Assembly: GCF_963082655.1 (NCBI RefSeq)
Contig: NC_081554.1
Coordinates: 50,656,750-50,720,749, forward strand
Direction: 5' to 3'
Length of the DNA stretch: 64,000 nucleotides
Origin: Stomoxys calcitrans
Taxonomy: Eukaryota; Arthropoda; Insecta; Diptera; Muscidae
The notes under the pieces were generated by a model. The model had not been told where the DNA came from. It saw only the letters and a program-made list of their open reading frames with translations, and searched no databases. Numbering within the stretch: the stretch's first letter is position 1; each line of letters starts with the position of its first letter. This document shows, piece after piece, positions 1 to 11,186 of the stretch. Both the position numbers and the translations under genes were made by a program.

Positions 1-416
1 ATATACGGACAATTAAACTATGAAGGACGGAAACATGGAAGGATTGAAACTTAAAAGGACGGACACACGGAAAGATGGAGACTGTAATGGAGGGACACAA
101 GAAAGGACGGACACTCCGAGAACCGAACACACTGAAGGGCTGACACTCGTAAGAATTGGCAAACAGAGAGACAGACTCATAGAATAGCCGGCATACGGAC
201 GGAAGAATACTCATGTAGATAAATACATGGAAGGTTGTACACACGGAAGGAAGGACACATAGAAGATTGGACACGCGGAAAGATGGGCACTACGATGGAC
301 GCACAAATGAAAGGAATAACTTACAGAAGGTCAGACATACGGCAACATGGGTACAAGGAAGTACAGAACACACAGAAAGAAGGCTCTGTGGAAAGAAGGA
401 GGGAAGCACTATGCAA
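1..416. repeat. Degenerate 16-bp minisatellite, left arm
   Basis: Diverged copies of a purine-rich unit close to GGACGGACACACGGAA follow one another with small length changes. The same theme continues at 676-1230 and becomes regular at 1621-2400, so this is the decayed edge of one array of about 2.4 kb. Short reading frames here have no codon structure beyond the repeat and I do not regard them as genes. Confidence 0.8.
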
Positions 417-675
417 TTTTGCCCATGAACATAAGAAACAGGGGAAAACTTCTTACATATCAACGAGTGTTGTCCGATTCAAATTTAAGCTCCGTAAGCT
501 TGTTATAGCCGAGTCAGAATGGCGTGCCGCAGTGCGACACTTCTTTGGTTTGTACATGGTTATATGCATGACATAGTACCTAACAAATGTCGCCTGTATT
601 AAGAGGGACAAACCACAGTTGAAATTCTTTTTCTGATGTTCTCGCCAAGATTCGAACCCTGTGGCCAACGGTGGA
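417..675 (-). mobile_element. tRNA-derived SINE, head truncated
   Basis: On the minus strand this matches the SINE body seen seven more times in the window: a Pol III B-box-like sequence (near 648-660), the 'CTCCTAATGCTGGC' type block, the 'GGTGTCGCACTGCGGCAC' type block, and the 3' end 'GGGCAAA'. The A-box end is missing: beyond the B box the sequence joins the minisatellite. It sits inside the minisatellite array and so inserted after the array formed, or was carried in by rearrangement. Confidence 0.8.
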
Positions 676-1230
676 CTATACGGCAGGACGGACATACCGA
701 AATATAAGAAACACGAAAGGACCGGCATTAGGGAATGGCGGTTGCACGGATGGACGCAGACGAAGAGAGATAGACGTTAACTGGAAGGACGGACACTTGA
801 AAGTACAGACACACGGAAGAAGGGGCATATAGAACGACAGATACCCAGAAGGACGGATACCCAAAAAGACGGTTACATAGAAGGGTTGACACATTGAAGC
901 AATGCCAATAATAAGGACGGATACACGGAAAAATTGCCACTGTGAAGAACGGATAAAAGGCAGGATGGAAACTAGGAAGGATTGACACTCTGGAGGACGA
1001 ACGGACCGGCGAAGAACGAACACATGGAAGGACGAACATGTAAAAGTAAGGACAGAAGGAAACATCTGCATAAGGAAGGGCGGTCACTCTGAAAATGAGA
1101 CTATGAAGAACAGACACAAGGAAGAACGGACACATGGGAGGACGTAAACATGAAAGAACGGACACACGGAACGATGGAATTGTGAGAGACGGGCAAAGGA
1201 AACGACGAACACGTTCAGATGTGTATGCAG
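676..1230. repeat. Degenerate 16-bp minisatellite, middle part
   Basis: More diverged GGACGGACAC-type units, continuing the array after the inserted SINE. Open frames on the minus strand (for example 728-1261, with SVLPC-like periodic residues) follow from the repeat, whose 16-bp period makes a 16-residue periodic peptide in every frame without stops. I see no independent sign of coding. Confidence 0.75.
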
Positions 1231-1369
1231 AATGTGTGTCCCGTTTTTGACCTGGGATCACACGTCAACAGATTAACTGCCCAACCAGACCCTGATCCCT
1301 CTGGACACACACCAATTTAGTCGCAGAATTCCTGGATCTATATATTCAACAGAGCCAAGCAGACGAAAG

Positions 1370-2400
1370 ATGGAGCACAACAACAAAAACATGGAAGGAT
1401 GGATACATGGAAAGACTATTACACGGATGGACAGACACTCGGAAGGATGGATGCAAATAAGGACGGACTTACGGAAGGACAGACACACAGAAGGACGGGC
1501 TTACGAAAGGAAGGACAGACACTCGACAGGGCGGATGCAAATAAGGACAGACTTGCATCTGTACGAAAGGACAGAAACACAGAACGACGATAATTTGAGA
1601 GGAAGCATACACAGAAACACGGAAAGTGTACAGACGGAAGAATGTCCGGCGAAAGGATGTACATACAGAGGGATGTATAGACGAAAGGATGTACAGATGG
1701 AAGGATGTACAGACGGAAGGATGTACAGACGGAAGGATGTACAGACGGAAGGATGTACAGACGGAAGGATGTACAGACGGAAAGATGTACAGACGGAAGG
1801 ATGTACAGATGGAAGGATGTACAAACGGAATGTTGTATATACTGAAGGATGTACATACAAAGGGACGTATAGACGAAAGAATGTACAGTTGGAAGGATGT
1901 ACAGACGGAAGGATGTACAGACAGAAGGATGTACAGACGGTAGGATGTGCAGACGAAAGGATGTACATACGAAAGGATGTACAGACGGAAGGATGTGCAC
2001 AGGATGTACAGACGGAAAGATGTACAGACGGAAGGATGTACAGACGGAAGGATGTACAGACGGAAGGATGTACAGATGAGAGGATGTACAGACGGAAGGA
2101 TGTGCAGACAGAAGGATGTACAAACAGAAGGTTGTATATACTGAAGGATGTACAGACGGAAGGATGTACAGACCGATGGACGTACAGACGGAAGGATGTA
2201 CAGACGGAAGAACGTTCAGACGGAAGGATGTACAGACGGAAGGATGTAGGGACGGATGGATGTACAGACAGAAGGATGTACAGACGAAAGGATGTGCAGA
2301 CGAAAGGATGTACATACGGAAGGATGTACAGACGGAAGGATGTACAGATGGAAAGATGTACACGTAGAAGGATGAACACATAGAAGGATGTACACATGGA
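1370..2400. repeat. 16-bp minisatellite, homogeneous core
   Basis: From about 1621 the unit GGATGTACAGACGGAA repeats about 45 times with few changes; 1370-1620 holds longer, more varied units. Because 16 is not a multiple of 3, all three frames translate to the same 16-residue cycle (plus strand MYRRKDVQTEGCTDGR, minus strand PSVHPSVCTSFRLYIL), and both strands stay open for about 300 codons. The 337-residue plus-strand frame (1370-2383) is therefore a by-product of the repeat. Variant units with TTGTATATACTGAAGG recur at about 1830 and 2130, suggesting a higher-order block of roughly 300 bp. Confidence 0.9.
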
Positions 2401-2529
2401 GGAATGGCCTCACGGAAATGTGTTCACCATGTTGGACGGACACACGGTAATATGGACACCATAATGAACGAACACATGAAACGCCGGTATAAAGCACGGT
2501 GGACTGTACAAAGAATTGTTAGAGGACGT

Positions 2530-2830
2530 TGTTAAATGAAAATTTCATGACAAATTTCCGAAATTGAAATAAAATGTTCATCGAAATCGTCCTTCAATAA
2601 GTCCATTGTCACGCGTGCTTTGTGGCATGTAACAACGTCTGGTTGAAACCACATGTTAAGCTCTTGAATTTTGGGCCAAACAAAAGTTGGATACGAACTC
2701 AAGGTAGCGCTAACCATTCACAGTTACGTTACGATTCGCATCATCTTTGAAGAAGCACGGTCCAATGATGCCACCAGCCCATAATCCGCACCGAACTGTG
2801 ACTTTACAAAATATAATGCCTTGCAGGACC
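2530..2830 (-). pseudogene. Decayed Tc1/mariner-superfamily transposase, catalytic-domain fragment
   Basis: On the minus strand, in two shifted frames, I read GGIIGPCFFKDDANRNVTV and then WPKIQELNMWFQPDVV, ATCH-like TCHKAR and TMDLL. This is the order found around the second catalytic aspartate of a common insect transposase type (GPYFF..DANG..VTV..RY..M...F.P.I.....D.WFQQDGATCHTAR.T). Here the QQDGA motif reads QPDVV, so the motif is damaged, and there are frameshifts and a stop. The first and last catalytic residues are not visible. The helix-turn-helix end of what looks like the same transposase type is at 34735-34935. Subfamily uncertain. Confidence 0.6.
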
Positions 2831-4199
2831 TTAGGCCATAATTTCAAATAGTTGTTCGATTTTTGCCTTTTTAGTCCCTATGACATATTTTAGCAAAACC
2901 TAAAAAAGGACCATGGTGCATTGCTAACAGCTATTCGAAAGTCTATGCCGATAATGATGATGATAAAGTTAATGACGATAGAGTATCACCATTTGACAAT
3001 GAGCTGCTCCCTCAAAAGACCCAAGCACGCTATGCTATCTAAAGCATGTCATCATAACATCACATTCAGTGAAATGAAAACGTTTGTAATGAACATTCAT
3101 GGGAATCCAAATGGGAGCATACCACATACCAAATAATTCCTTAACCATATACGTATGTAAAACTCTACTTCATTGCTGGTAAACAGCAAACCCATACTGT
3201 GCAACATGCAAAAGAGCATTCTTTGTTTTTTTTTTTCGTTTAAGTGATATTTGAGCAAAGTGTTGAAGGAAAGAACGAAGAGAGAAAAAGTACCACACCA
3301 GCTAGAAATAAAGCATTTGAGATAAATGTGCAGAAAAACTATCATCGCATATGAAATATACAAAACATAACATCCAATTGCCGTAAAGATGCAACTGAAT
3401 GAAAATGAAATGATAGAAGCAAGTATGTAACAGCACCCGTAAAATGGTGCTTGCTAGCAAAAAATAGCAAAAAAATGACATTTTGATGGGAAATTGATGA
3501 TGATTGAGTGAGTGAGTGAATGAATGAATGAACGAAGGGAGTCGAGTAATGTTGCAGGCATCATCAGCAGCAACAGCAGCTCCTAGCACTTTGCTTGCAT
3601 CAAATATCCTTTAACTGCTTCGGAAAATTTCGAAATTGCTGCCTCGCTCTCAGTTTAGTTCAGTTCATCGAGCAACAACACATGACGATGACAACAATTC
3701 TCCAACTTTTCTAGTTGATGATGTTTTGCTTGGCATCTGGCGTTGACGCTATATTTTTGCAAATAGGGGGTCGCAGCCCTCTACCACCCACAGCAAATAT
3801 AAAAAGACACATATTTTTTTTGTAAGCAGCAATTTCTAGGGAAATCGTTTTCTCTTTCTGTTTTTTTTTTTCTTGTAATTTGATTATGCTTGAAAATTCT
3901 CACAAATTGCATTATATTTACAAGGATCTTAAGGGTGTATAAGAGTTTCTACCGCTTCTTTGGCAGTGATAACAAAAGTGTTAAAAACTGCACAAATGCC
4001 AAATAAGCTCTTGCAAATGGGGAAATGGGTGGAAAAGTTGAAAATTTATTTGATAATTTCATAACTTATTGAAAGTGTCCGCTAAATATGGAAGAATATC
4101 CATCATGTGAGTATTCCATCAGAAAGTTGTCTACTTCGATGAAGTTTCATTTCATGCATATATGCTCCATAAAATATCCTTCTCCGCATATCACATTCC
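2831..4199. other. Unassigned AT-rich sequence
   Basis: No gene or named repeat recognised. A short GAGT/GAAT microsatellite lies at 3504-3538. Several poly-T runs (for example 3225-3237 and 3859-3872) are present. Reading frames are short and contain no recognisable domain. Confidence 0.5.
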
Positions 4200-4471
4200 A
4201 TACTTCTCTCATATCAATGAGTGCAGTCCGACTAATGTTTAAGCCCAAAGATAAGGGGCCTCCTTTTTAATGCCGAATCCGAACGGCGTACCACATAGCG
4301 TCTCCACTTGGTAGAAAAGTTTTAACATGGCAGAATACCTAAAAAATGCAGCCAGCATTAGTATAATAGGGATAACCACCGCTGAAATCCATTTCTGATG
4401 TCCATGCCGGAATTTCAATTTAGGCGTTCGGTGTCAAGGCGGACATGCTAATCTCTGCGCCACGGTGTCCC
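4200..4471 (-). mobile_element. tRNA-derived SINE, nearly full length
   Basis: Minus-strand copy of the window's main SINE. It reads, on its own strand, from a GCGCAGAG-type A box (about 4455-4470) through 'GTCCGCCTTGACACCGAACGCC', a damaged B box, 'GCGGTGGTTATCCC', 'GGCATAAAAAGGAGGCCCC' and 'CACTCATTGATATGAG'. The B box is mutated (the normally TTCGAATCC core reads AAATTGAAATTCC), so transcription from it is unlikely. Confidence 0.8.
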
Positions 4472-4562
4472 CATTTGCGTAGCACAGAAGTTTATAAGTC
4501 TTTACTTTAGCGTCCTTCATGAACATTGCGCTTTAGTGGCCGTGACGATCCCCCTCTTATGG

Positions 4563-4724
4563 TCATACGCGGTTACGTCGTACGTGGTTACGTCGTACGC
4601 GGTTACGTCATATGCGGTTACGTCATATGCGGTTACGTCGTACGCGGTTACGTCGTACGCGGTTACGTCGTACGCGGTTACGTCGTACGCGGTTACGTCG
4701 CCCGCGGTTACGTCGATATTGTAA
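4563..4724. repeat. 15-bp CpG-rich tandem repeat, 10 copies
   Basis: Ten units of CGCGGTTACGTCGTA with few changes (TACGTGG, CATATG and CGCCCG variants). Each unit carries ACGT, GTAC and CGCG palindromes and several CpGs, unlike the AT-rich surroundings. Because the period is 15, the frame encodes a five-residue cycle (VRGYV in one frame). It abuts the LINE polymerase fragment starting about 4725. No evidence that it is coding. Confidence 0.9.
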
Positions 4725-5035
4725 GGTGGTAGAGTTCAATGGGCTTGGTCTAAACTCCAGAAAGACTGAGCTGGTAGTTACCACCTGGAGACGAAAGCTG
4801 GGAGTTTTCTAGGGACCTGTCCTGTATAGGTGATTCTTGGCCAGAGACTTTGCTAATTAGCTGAATAAAAACATTAAGGAAAGTGTCATGAGGGTACTGA
4901 ATACGCTCTACTCCTATCACAACATTTTAAAAAATTCTTGACCAGAGACTTTGCTACTTAACTGGACAAAGAACATTGAGGAAAATGCCATGAGAGTACT
5001 GAATACGCTCTACTCCTATCACAACTTTTTAGACA
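4725..5035 (+). pseudogene. LINE polymerase fragment (jockey-like), with internal duplication
   Basis: The plus strand reads CKVVEFNGLGLNSRKTELVV, matching the segment just after the YADD box in jockey-type reverse transcriptases (..W....GL.VNP.KTELV.FTR). It is followed by LARDFANLNKNIKESVMRVL-like and NTLYSYH-like sequence, corresponding to the W.LNIE.RIKKA..ALY.C thumb region, with stops. The thumb piece occurs twice in tandem, period about 101 bp (4834-4934 and 4935-5034). Both copies are broken. Only this C-terminal part of the polymerase is present. Confidence 0.6.
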
Positions 5036-5039
5036 AGCT

Positions 5040-5830
5040 TAGTGTATGTGGGCCAGAGGGGTAAACTTGAGGTTTGCGACGGTGGTTCGGCCGTTTTTCA
5101 CCTATTGATGTCTGAGTTGACATTCGGCTCTGGACAACTGTGCCCTTCGCAAGATGATGGAAAATTGAGGAGACGGTATTGATTTCTGCAGCAAGCAAGA
5201 GTGCTTCGAGAAAGGCAATGAATTCCATTCACATTTAGATAAAGTAATCTTTGGCATTTGCATCTGTATGGTGAAATTGTGGCAACCAAGATTGACTGAG
5301 GGAGTCGGGCATCTGGCGCTTCTCAAACTTTAAGCATTCTTTTGTTCTGCTGTCGTTGTTTCTCTTCGATTTCAAACGCCCATAATATCGATGTCGTCGT
5401 CATAGGTGTGTAGCTTCTCGTATAATCTTCTCTAGCAGGATATTAAAGATATCACACGATAGGCTGTCTCCCTGTTCAGAAACCTCGTTTGATATTGAAC
5501 GGTTCGGAACGGTTCTTTCCTATATTTTGACTGAGGAGCGTGTATCAGCAAACGACATCCTGCAAAGTCTTTTCAGTTTTGCAGACATACCAAACTCAGA
5601 TATGGCTTGAAAAAGCTTTGAACGTATAGGGCTTTCGAAGGCGGCTTTGTGGTCTACGGAAAGATGGTAGATGTTGATTTGTCCTTCTCGGATTTTGGCG
5701 CAGTGTAAATATCTGGCCTATGGTGCATTTGCCAGGTCTAAAGCCAAACTGATTGGGTCCAATTATTTCGTTGACTTTAGACTTCAATCTTTCACACAGT
5801 ACGATCGATAGTATCTTGGACTAATTCCTC
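5040..5830 (-). pseudogene. Non-LTR retrotransposon reverse transcriptase, broken (RTE/Craw-like)
   Basis: On the minus strand the order is VNEIIGPNQFGFRPG, KCTIGQIFTLRQ, SKLFQAISEFGMSAKLKRL, CRMSFADTRSSVKI, a FRTG..P-like RGFRQGDPLS region, DILLEKIIREA and YDDDIDIMG. These are palm and finger blocks of a LINE reverse transcriptase; YDDDIDIMG stands where YADDIDIIG is usual. At least two frameshifts and several stops interrupt it. Further towards 5040 the reading decays to short pieces. An endonuclease fragment (52530-53088) and a C-terminal fragment (42890-43090) of similar type lie elsewhere in the window. Confidence 0.75.
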
Positions 5831-5904
5831 TGTAGTTGGCACTAACCGTTTTGTTCCCTTTCTTGTGTACGGGACACAGTAATCTGAGATTCCAATCATC
5901 GGGT

Positions 5905-6480
5905 TTCCGTGCTTCTAGGTACCAATTTCGGTACGATACTTACCTTTTCTCCCATTACCGGTACTTTTTTCCATTTTTTCTTTTCACCCTTATCGTTTTG
6001 CGCCAGATGTCTTTTAAGTCAAATTTCAAAAGTCTACCTCTATCCATTCGACCTGTACAAAGTTCACCCATTTCGTACCCTTTTGGTACTTTTTTTTTAG
6101 TACCCAAATGTACATATTTCCAAATCTCTCATAGTCACCCAAGTAAGGCTACCATAGAGTACCTGAGTTGCAAAATTCGGACCTCTAGTTCAATTCAGAA
6201 AGAATGTACCAAATAGTACCAATAGCGGTACTAAATGTAGCATTTCTCCCACTTCCGGTACAATTTTGTCAAAACTTGTTAGCAAACCTTATTTTTTTTG
6301 AAAGACTCTTTAATTGAGCTTAAGAACATAATTCTAGCCCTTTGCGATCGCACTGGGCAAATATGTACCATTTCGTACTCTTTGGTACTTTTTTGTACCT
6401 AAACGTATAAATATCATCAAATCCAGCCTTATCCCGTGCCTACGACCCAAGACCAACATTCGTGCCAAATTTCATGTTTC
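5905..6480. repeat. Interspersed repeat rich in GTAC/GGTAC motifs
   Basis: The stretch repeats motifs such as GGTACTTTTTT, AGTACCCAAATGTACA, CGGTACAATTT and TTTCGTAC at irregular spacing, giving many short palindromes around GTAC. It ends in a conserved-looking block ('GCCAAATTTCATGTTTCCAG', then 'CCGTTTGGGCTGGGTGATGA') directly before the CAGT microsatellite. No coding sign. I do not recognise the family. Confidence 0.55.
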
Positions 6481-6504
6481 CAGCTTTAGCCGTTTGGGCT
6501 GGGT

Positions 6505-6680
6505 GATGATCAGTCAGTAAGTCCGTCAGTCAGCCAGTCTGTCAGTCAGTTAGTCACTCAGTCAGTTAGTCAGTCAGTCAGTCACTCAGTCAGTTAGTCA
6601 GTTAGTCAGTCAGTCAGTCAGTCAGTCAGTTAGTCAGTCAGTCAGTCAGTCAGTCAGTCAGTCAGTCAGTCAGTCAGTCG
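6505..6680. repeat. (CAGT)n microsatellite
   Basis: About 40 units of CAGT with scattered TTAGT, CACT and CCAGT variants, ending 'CAGTCGGTCAACAG'. It starts in 'GATGATCAGTCAGTAAG'. It looks like the variable tail of the repeat to its left. Confidence 0.9.
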
Positions 6681-6699
6681 GTCAACAGCAACGTACTTT

Positions 6700-8048
6700 G
6701 TACGTTTGAAAAATTTGAATTCTTTTAAAGTTATTAATGTTTTTATACCCCTTTAATACTGAGGTGTTTTCTTTGATTCTTTTGCCGAACTTTTGCTTCA
6801 TGTCCAACCGAATACGCAAAAATCGGTTGGTCTATACCAGTTTTAAAGCGCATGTAAACCATTTTTTGATGTGCCCATAAAGTTGTCTGTTTTATATGAC
6901 ATTCAAAGTGTTGGGGCGTTATTCCAACTAAAATAAATAATCATTTAGAGACAGTACCGGTGAAGTGAGTGCTGATAGTCTCTTTTACTATAAAATCTTT
7001 GCAAATTATGTGCGATTTTAATGTGTCATTGGTATTCACGTTTTTTCCACATCACTAAAAGGGCAGATGGTTAGCAGGTCGTTAAAGAATCGATAAAAAT
7101 TTTAGCAAAACAGTGGAACTGTAAAAATATCAGCAAGTCATAAACTGCATTAAAGACGACATTATCTTCCCACCATGACTTGGTATTTGCAGAAAAAATT
7201 ACTAATGAATTATGAACATTTAAAAAGGCATCGGGAAAGCGGGGCATATACAGCAAAGGTCTTATCAATGAATAATACAGCAAATACAAGGTAGGGGAGT
7301 ACAACATTTTTTAGCAAGAATTGCTTTTATTGAGTATTGGCGGTGGCATCAATATAAACAAATAATAGGGTAGATAAACTTCTTGGGAATTTTTTTCTTG
7401 CAGTCGGTTTGTATTGTTGTCTTTTGTAGCCTTAACAAAAAATTAAGTAAATAACGGCTGGAGTAGAGTAAAAAATCGTTTAGTGCCTTTGTGCTAAACG
7501 GTCAGTTGATAAAAGCTCAACCATTTGCCATACAAATTTAGTTTAAGTCTTTAAGTATCAAGACCAAAGACCATTTTTTACTTCCCATATCGGTTTTTTT
7601 TTATTGGGCAAAAGTTTTTTTTTAATAAATGATTGTAGTCATTTCTTGTACTTGGGTGTTTTACTGTAAACGTGGTCCTTGCATTTTGGTGCCTTTCCAT
7701 TGTTGTCCAGTATCAGTGGGCTGTGGCACCAACGAAAATCTCTGCAAGCCAAACTTGTTGAGTTTATCATTTTTGTGTGTGTCAACAATAGCAAATATAA
7801 CCATCCATTTTCGATGGGTGTTGGCAGCGTACCGTGATTTATGATGTTACCATCTGAAATTGGTAAGAGAACAAAATGATAATTGTAATTTATGAGCCAA
7901 TTGTAATTTATGAGCCAAGGGCTTTCAACACCTACCATACAGAAGTGATGAGTTTTGATGATCAGATGACAAGAGGTCAACAAAAGCTTCATAAATTTTA
8001 TGTAGGAAAGATAGATAGATTATAATAATAAAATAGTTTCCAAAAGAT
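6700..8048. other. Unassigned AT-rich sequence
   Basis: No gene, RNA or repeat family recognised. A minus-strand frame at 7639-7992 is open for 117 codons but shows no domain and contains a direct repeat ('AATTGTAATTTATGAGCCAA' twice near 7882-7920), so I do not call it. Confidence 0.5.
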
Positions 8049-9663
8049 AGAAAATTTGTATGAATGACAATTTTTCTATAGAAAATTTGTCTGACCGACA
8101 ATTTTTCTATAGAAAATTTGTCTGACCGACAATTTTTCTATAGAAAATTTGTCTGACCGACAATTTTTCTATAGAAAATTTGTCTGACCGACAATTTTTC
8201 TATAGAAAATTTGTCTGACCGACAATTTTTCTATAGAAAATTTGTCTGACCGACAATTTTTCTATAGAAAATTTGTCTGACCGACAATTTTTCTATAGAA
8301 AATTTGTCTGACCGACAATTTTTCTATAGAAAATTTGTCTGACCGACAATTTTTCTATAGAAAATTTGTCTGACCGACAATTTTTCTATAGAAAATTTGT
8401 CTGACCGACAATTTTTCTATAGAAAATTTGTCTGACCGACAATTTTTCTGTAGAAAATTTGTCTGACCGACAATTTTTCTATAGAAAATTTGTCTGACCG
8501 ACAATTTTTCTATAGAAAATTTGTCTGACCGACAATTTTTCTATAGAAAATTTGTCTGACCGACAATTTTTCTATAGAAAATTTGTCTGACCGACAATTT
8601 TTCTATAGAAAATTTGTCTGACCGACAATTTTTCTATAGAAAATTTGTCTGACCGACAATTTTTCTATAGAAAATTTGCCTGACCGACAATTTTTCTATA
8701 AAAAATTTGTCCGACCGACAATTTTTCTATAGAAAATTTGTCCAACCGACAATTTTTCTATAGAAAATTTGTCCAACCGACAATTTTTCTATAGAAAATT
8801 TGTCCAACCGACAATTTTTCTATAGAAAATTTGTCCAACCGACAATTTTTCTATAGAAAATTTGTCCAACCGACAATTTTTCTATAGAAAATTTGTCCAA
8901 CCGACAATTTTTCTATAGAAAATTTGTCCAACCGACAATTTTTCTATAGAAAATTTGTCCGACCGACAATTTTTCTATAGAAAACTTGTCTGACCGACAA
9001 TTTTTCTATAGAAAACTTGTCTGACCGACAATTTTTCTATAGAAAACTTGTCTGACCGACAATTTTTCTATAGAAAACTTGTCTGACCGACAATTTTTCT
9101 ATAGAAAACTTGTCTGACCGACAATTTTTCTATAGAAAACTTGTCTGACCGACAATTTTTCTATAGAAAACTTGTCTGACCGACAATTTTTCTATAGAAA
9201 ACTTGTCTGACCGACAATTTTTCTATAGAAAACTTGTCTGACCGACAATTTTTCTATAGAAAACTTGTCTGACCGACAATTTTTCTATAGAAAACTTGTC
9301 TGACCGACAATTTTTCTATAGAAAACTTGTCTGACCGACAATTTTTCTATAGAAAACTTGTCTGACCGACAATTTTTCTATAGAAAACTTGTCTGACCGA
9401 CAATTTTTCTATAGAAAACTTGTCTGACCGACAATTTTTCTATAGAAAACTTGTCTGACCGACAATTTTTCTATAGAAAACTTGTCTGACCGACAATTTT
9501 TCTATAGAAAACTTGTCTGACCGACAATTTTTCTATAGAAAACTTGTCTGACCGACAATTTTTTTTGTCTGACCGACAATTTTTCTATAGTAAATTTGTC
9601 TGACCGACAATTTTTCTATAGAAAATTTGTCCGACCGACAATTTTTCTATAGAAAATTTGTCT
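8049..9663. repeat. 31-bp near-palindromic satellite, about 52 copies
   Basis: The unit is GACCG followed by ACAATTTTTCTATAGAAAAT and TTGTCT, period 31 bp (for example GACCGAC at 8093 and 8124). The 24 bases around CTATAG form an inverted repeat with one asymmetric pair, so every unit can fold. Variants occur in blocks: AATTTGTCTGACC units about 8085-8690, AATTTGTCCAACC units about 8735-8960, AACTTGTCTGACC units about 8985-9550, with single transitional units between. One truncated unit with a run of Ts is at about 9551-9570. No promoter or coding signal. Confidence 0.95.
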
Positions 9664-10770
9664 TCTATCTCAAGATATCATCAAATCACCCATTTATTTG
9701 CCTCTAATAATCTTTAAATAGTTTTCATGTTTAAAACAAAGCTACCTCACATTTCTGTTATTACAATGTTCTATGGAGTTTGTGCACATGCCACGCGAAA
9801 ACATTTTGGAAGCAACACAAACTTCCGCTGGCAAACCAAACCATCATTACTGAAAAAGATAACACAATTTTACCACATTTAAGGCCTATGTACATGGAAA
9901 TTTGTTTGGCCATATCCCTCTGTCGCAAGCCGCATAATTGCTCTTTCAACATATGCATATCGGATTTTTACATAGCATGCCCTATGCCACCTCAAATCAT
10001 TGAAAATGTTACATAGTGACAGTTTATTGAACTGCAGCAGGCAGAGCATTTAACCGAATTTAATTTTTCCATTTTTCGACTATTTGGTATATACGACGAG
10101 TATGTTGTGTGGTAACGTTTTGTTGTTATTAAAATGAGGTTTACATGCCTTTTGTCCATGATAAGCGGACATTATCAAAAGGCTATAGGAAAACATTTAA
10201 AATATGTTGTGTTGACCATGCCACACATAAACAAATTTATTTTTTTCCCCATTCATGCACCATCATCGTGCGTGGCATGATGAGGTTGCACAAACTGTAG
10301 AAACAAAAAAAAATATGGTTTATTTTCATGTCGTACTACGTGAAGTGGAATGTTTTCAACGAAAACATGATTGGAGTTCACAATGAGGCGATTTAATTCT
10401 GAAATAATTAAAAAGAAATGAAATATTTTACAATTGCATTGCGTATGATGGTCATTCAAAAGGGCAAATATAAAATTTTAGTAATTTCTTTTGTTGAATT
10501 TTGTGAAAATTTATAAATGATGGGGAGGTTTTTTTTTGCAGTGGCATTGGAATTGACAAGAATTGCATATGTATGCTTTAATTTACGACCAATTTCTTTA
10601 CAAAAAAATTAAAGAGTTAAGCATGAATCGGGCCGAATCATTTGTTCTTAACACTCTGCATATCTGTTATAGTTTGAATGTACACAATCAGGATAGTTGC
10701 TTTCCAACATGTTTTTTGTCGCTAAAGCTACCTGCCCGAAATTTTTGCACAGATACTTCCTTCCACGTAA
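9664..10770. other. Unassigned low-repeat sequence
   Basis: No recognised repeat or domain. Frames on both strands reach at most about 100 codons (10563-10877 plus) and show no similarity I can name. It may be host non-coding DNA between insertions. Confidence 0.5.
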
Positions 10771-10862
10771 GCCACCATGGCTCAGCGTGTCCGCCTATGT
10801 TGCCGATCGCCTGGTTTCAAATCCCGATGTGTATAGCAGACGAATTTTCATCGGTGTTTATC
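10771..10862 (+). mobile_element. SINE head fragment
   Basis: 'GCCACCATGGCTCAGCG' and 'GTCCGCCTATG' followed by a B-box-like 'GGTTTCAAATCCCG' and 'GACGAATTTTCATCGGTG' parallel the first 100 bases of the window's tRNA-derived SINE. It then joins family A subrepeats directly. A-box and B-box are both mutated. Confidence 0.55.
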
Positions 10863-10889
10863 CTAGGCATGGCCTGAAACGGTTTGTAA

Positions 10890-11180
10890 CGTGATATAGC
10901 TCCCACACTAACCGATCTCCTGATTATACTTTTTGAGCCTCTAGAGGGCGCAATTCTTTGCCAAGTTGGCCGAAATTTTGTACAATAACTCTTTCAATGA
11001 TCTTCAACGTCCAAAACAAGTATGGCCGAAATGGATTATACCTTTTGAGCCTCTAGAGGGCGCAATTATTTGCCAATTTTGGCTGAAATTTTTTACAATG
11101 ACTTCTTTAACGCAAGTATGGCCTGAATCCGTCCATAACCTGATATAGCTCCAAAAGCATAGCACACTCTTATCGATTAT
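10890..11180 (+). mobile_element. DINE-1-like family A, truncated copy (subrepeats only)
   Basis: Two subrepeats carrying 'GATATAGCTCC', 'GAGCCTCTAGAGGGCGCAAT' and 'TGGCTGAAATTTT', the body motifs of family A. It has no head of its own and lies directly upstream of the head of the full copy at 11187. Confidence 0.7.
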
Positions 11181-11186
11181 CCTTTT

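Noticed and set aside
1370..2383. 337-codon open frame that could look like a repeat protein
   Set aside because: It is a translation of a 16-bp minisatellite, open in other frames and on the other strand with the same cycle.
7639..7992. 117-codon minus-strand frame as a gene
   Set aside because: Contains a direct duplication and shows no recognisable domain; plus-strand frame overlaps it equally.
8049..9663. Possible CRISPR-like array (regular short repeats)
   Set aside because: There are no unique spacers: units abut and the whole 31 bp repeats. The context is eukaryotic.
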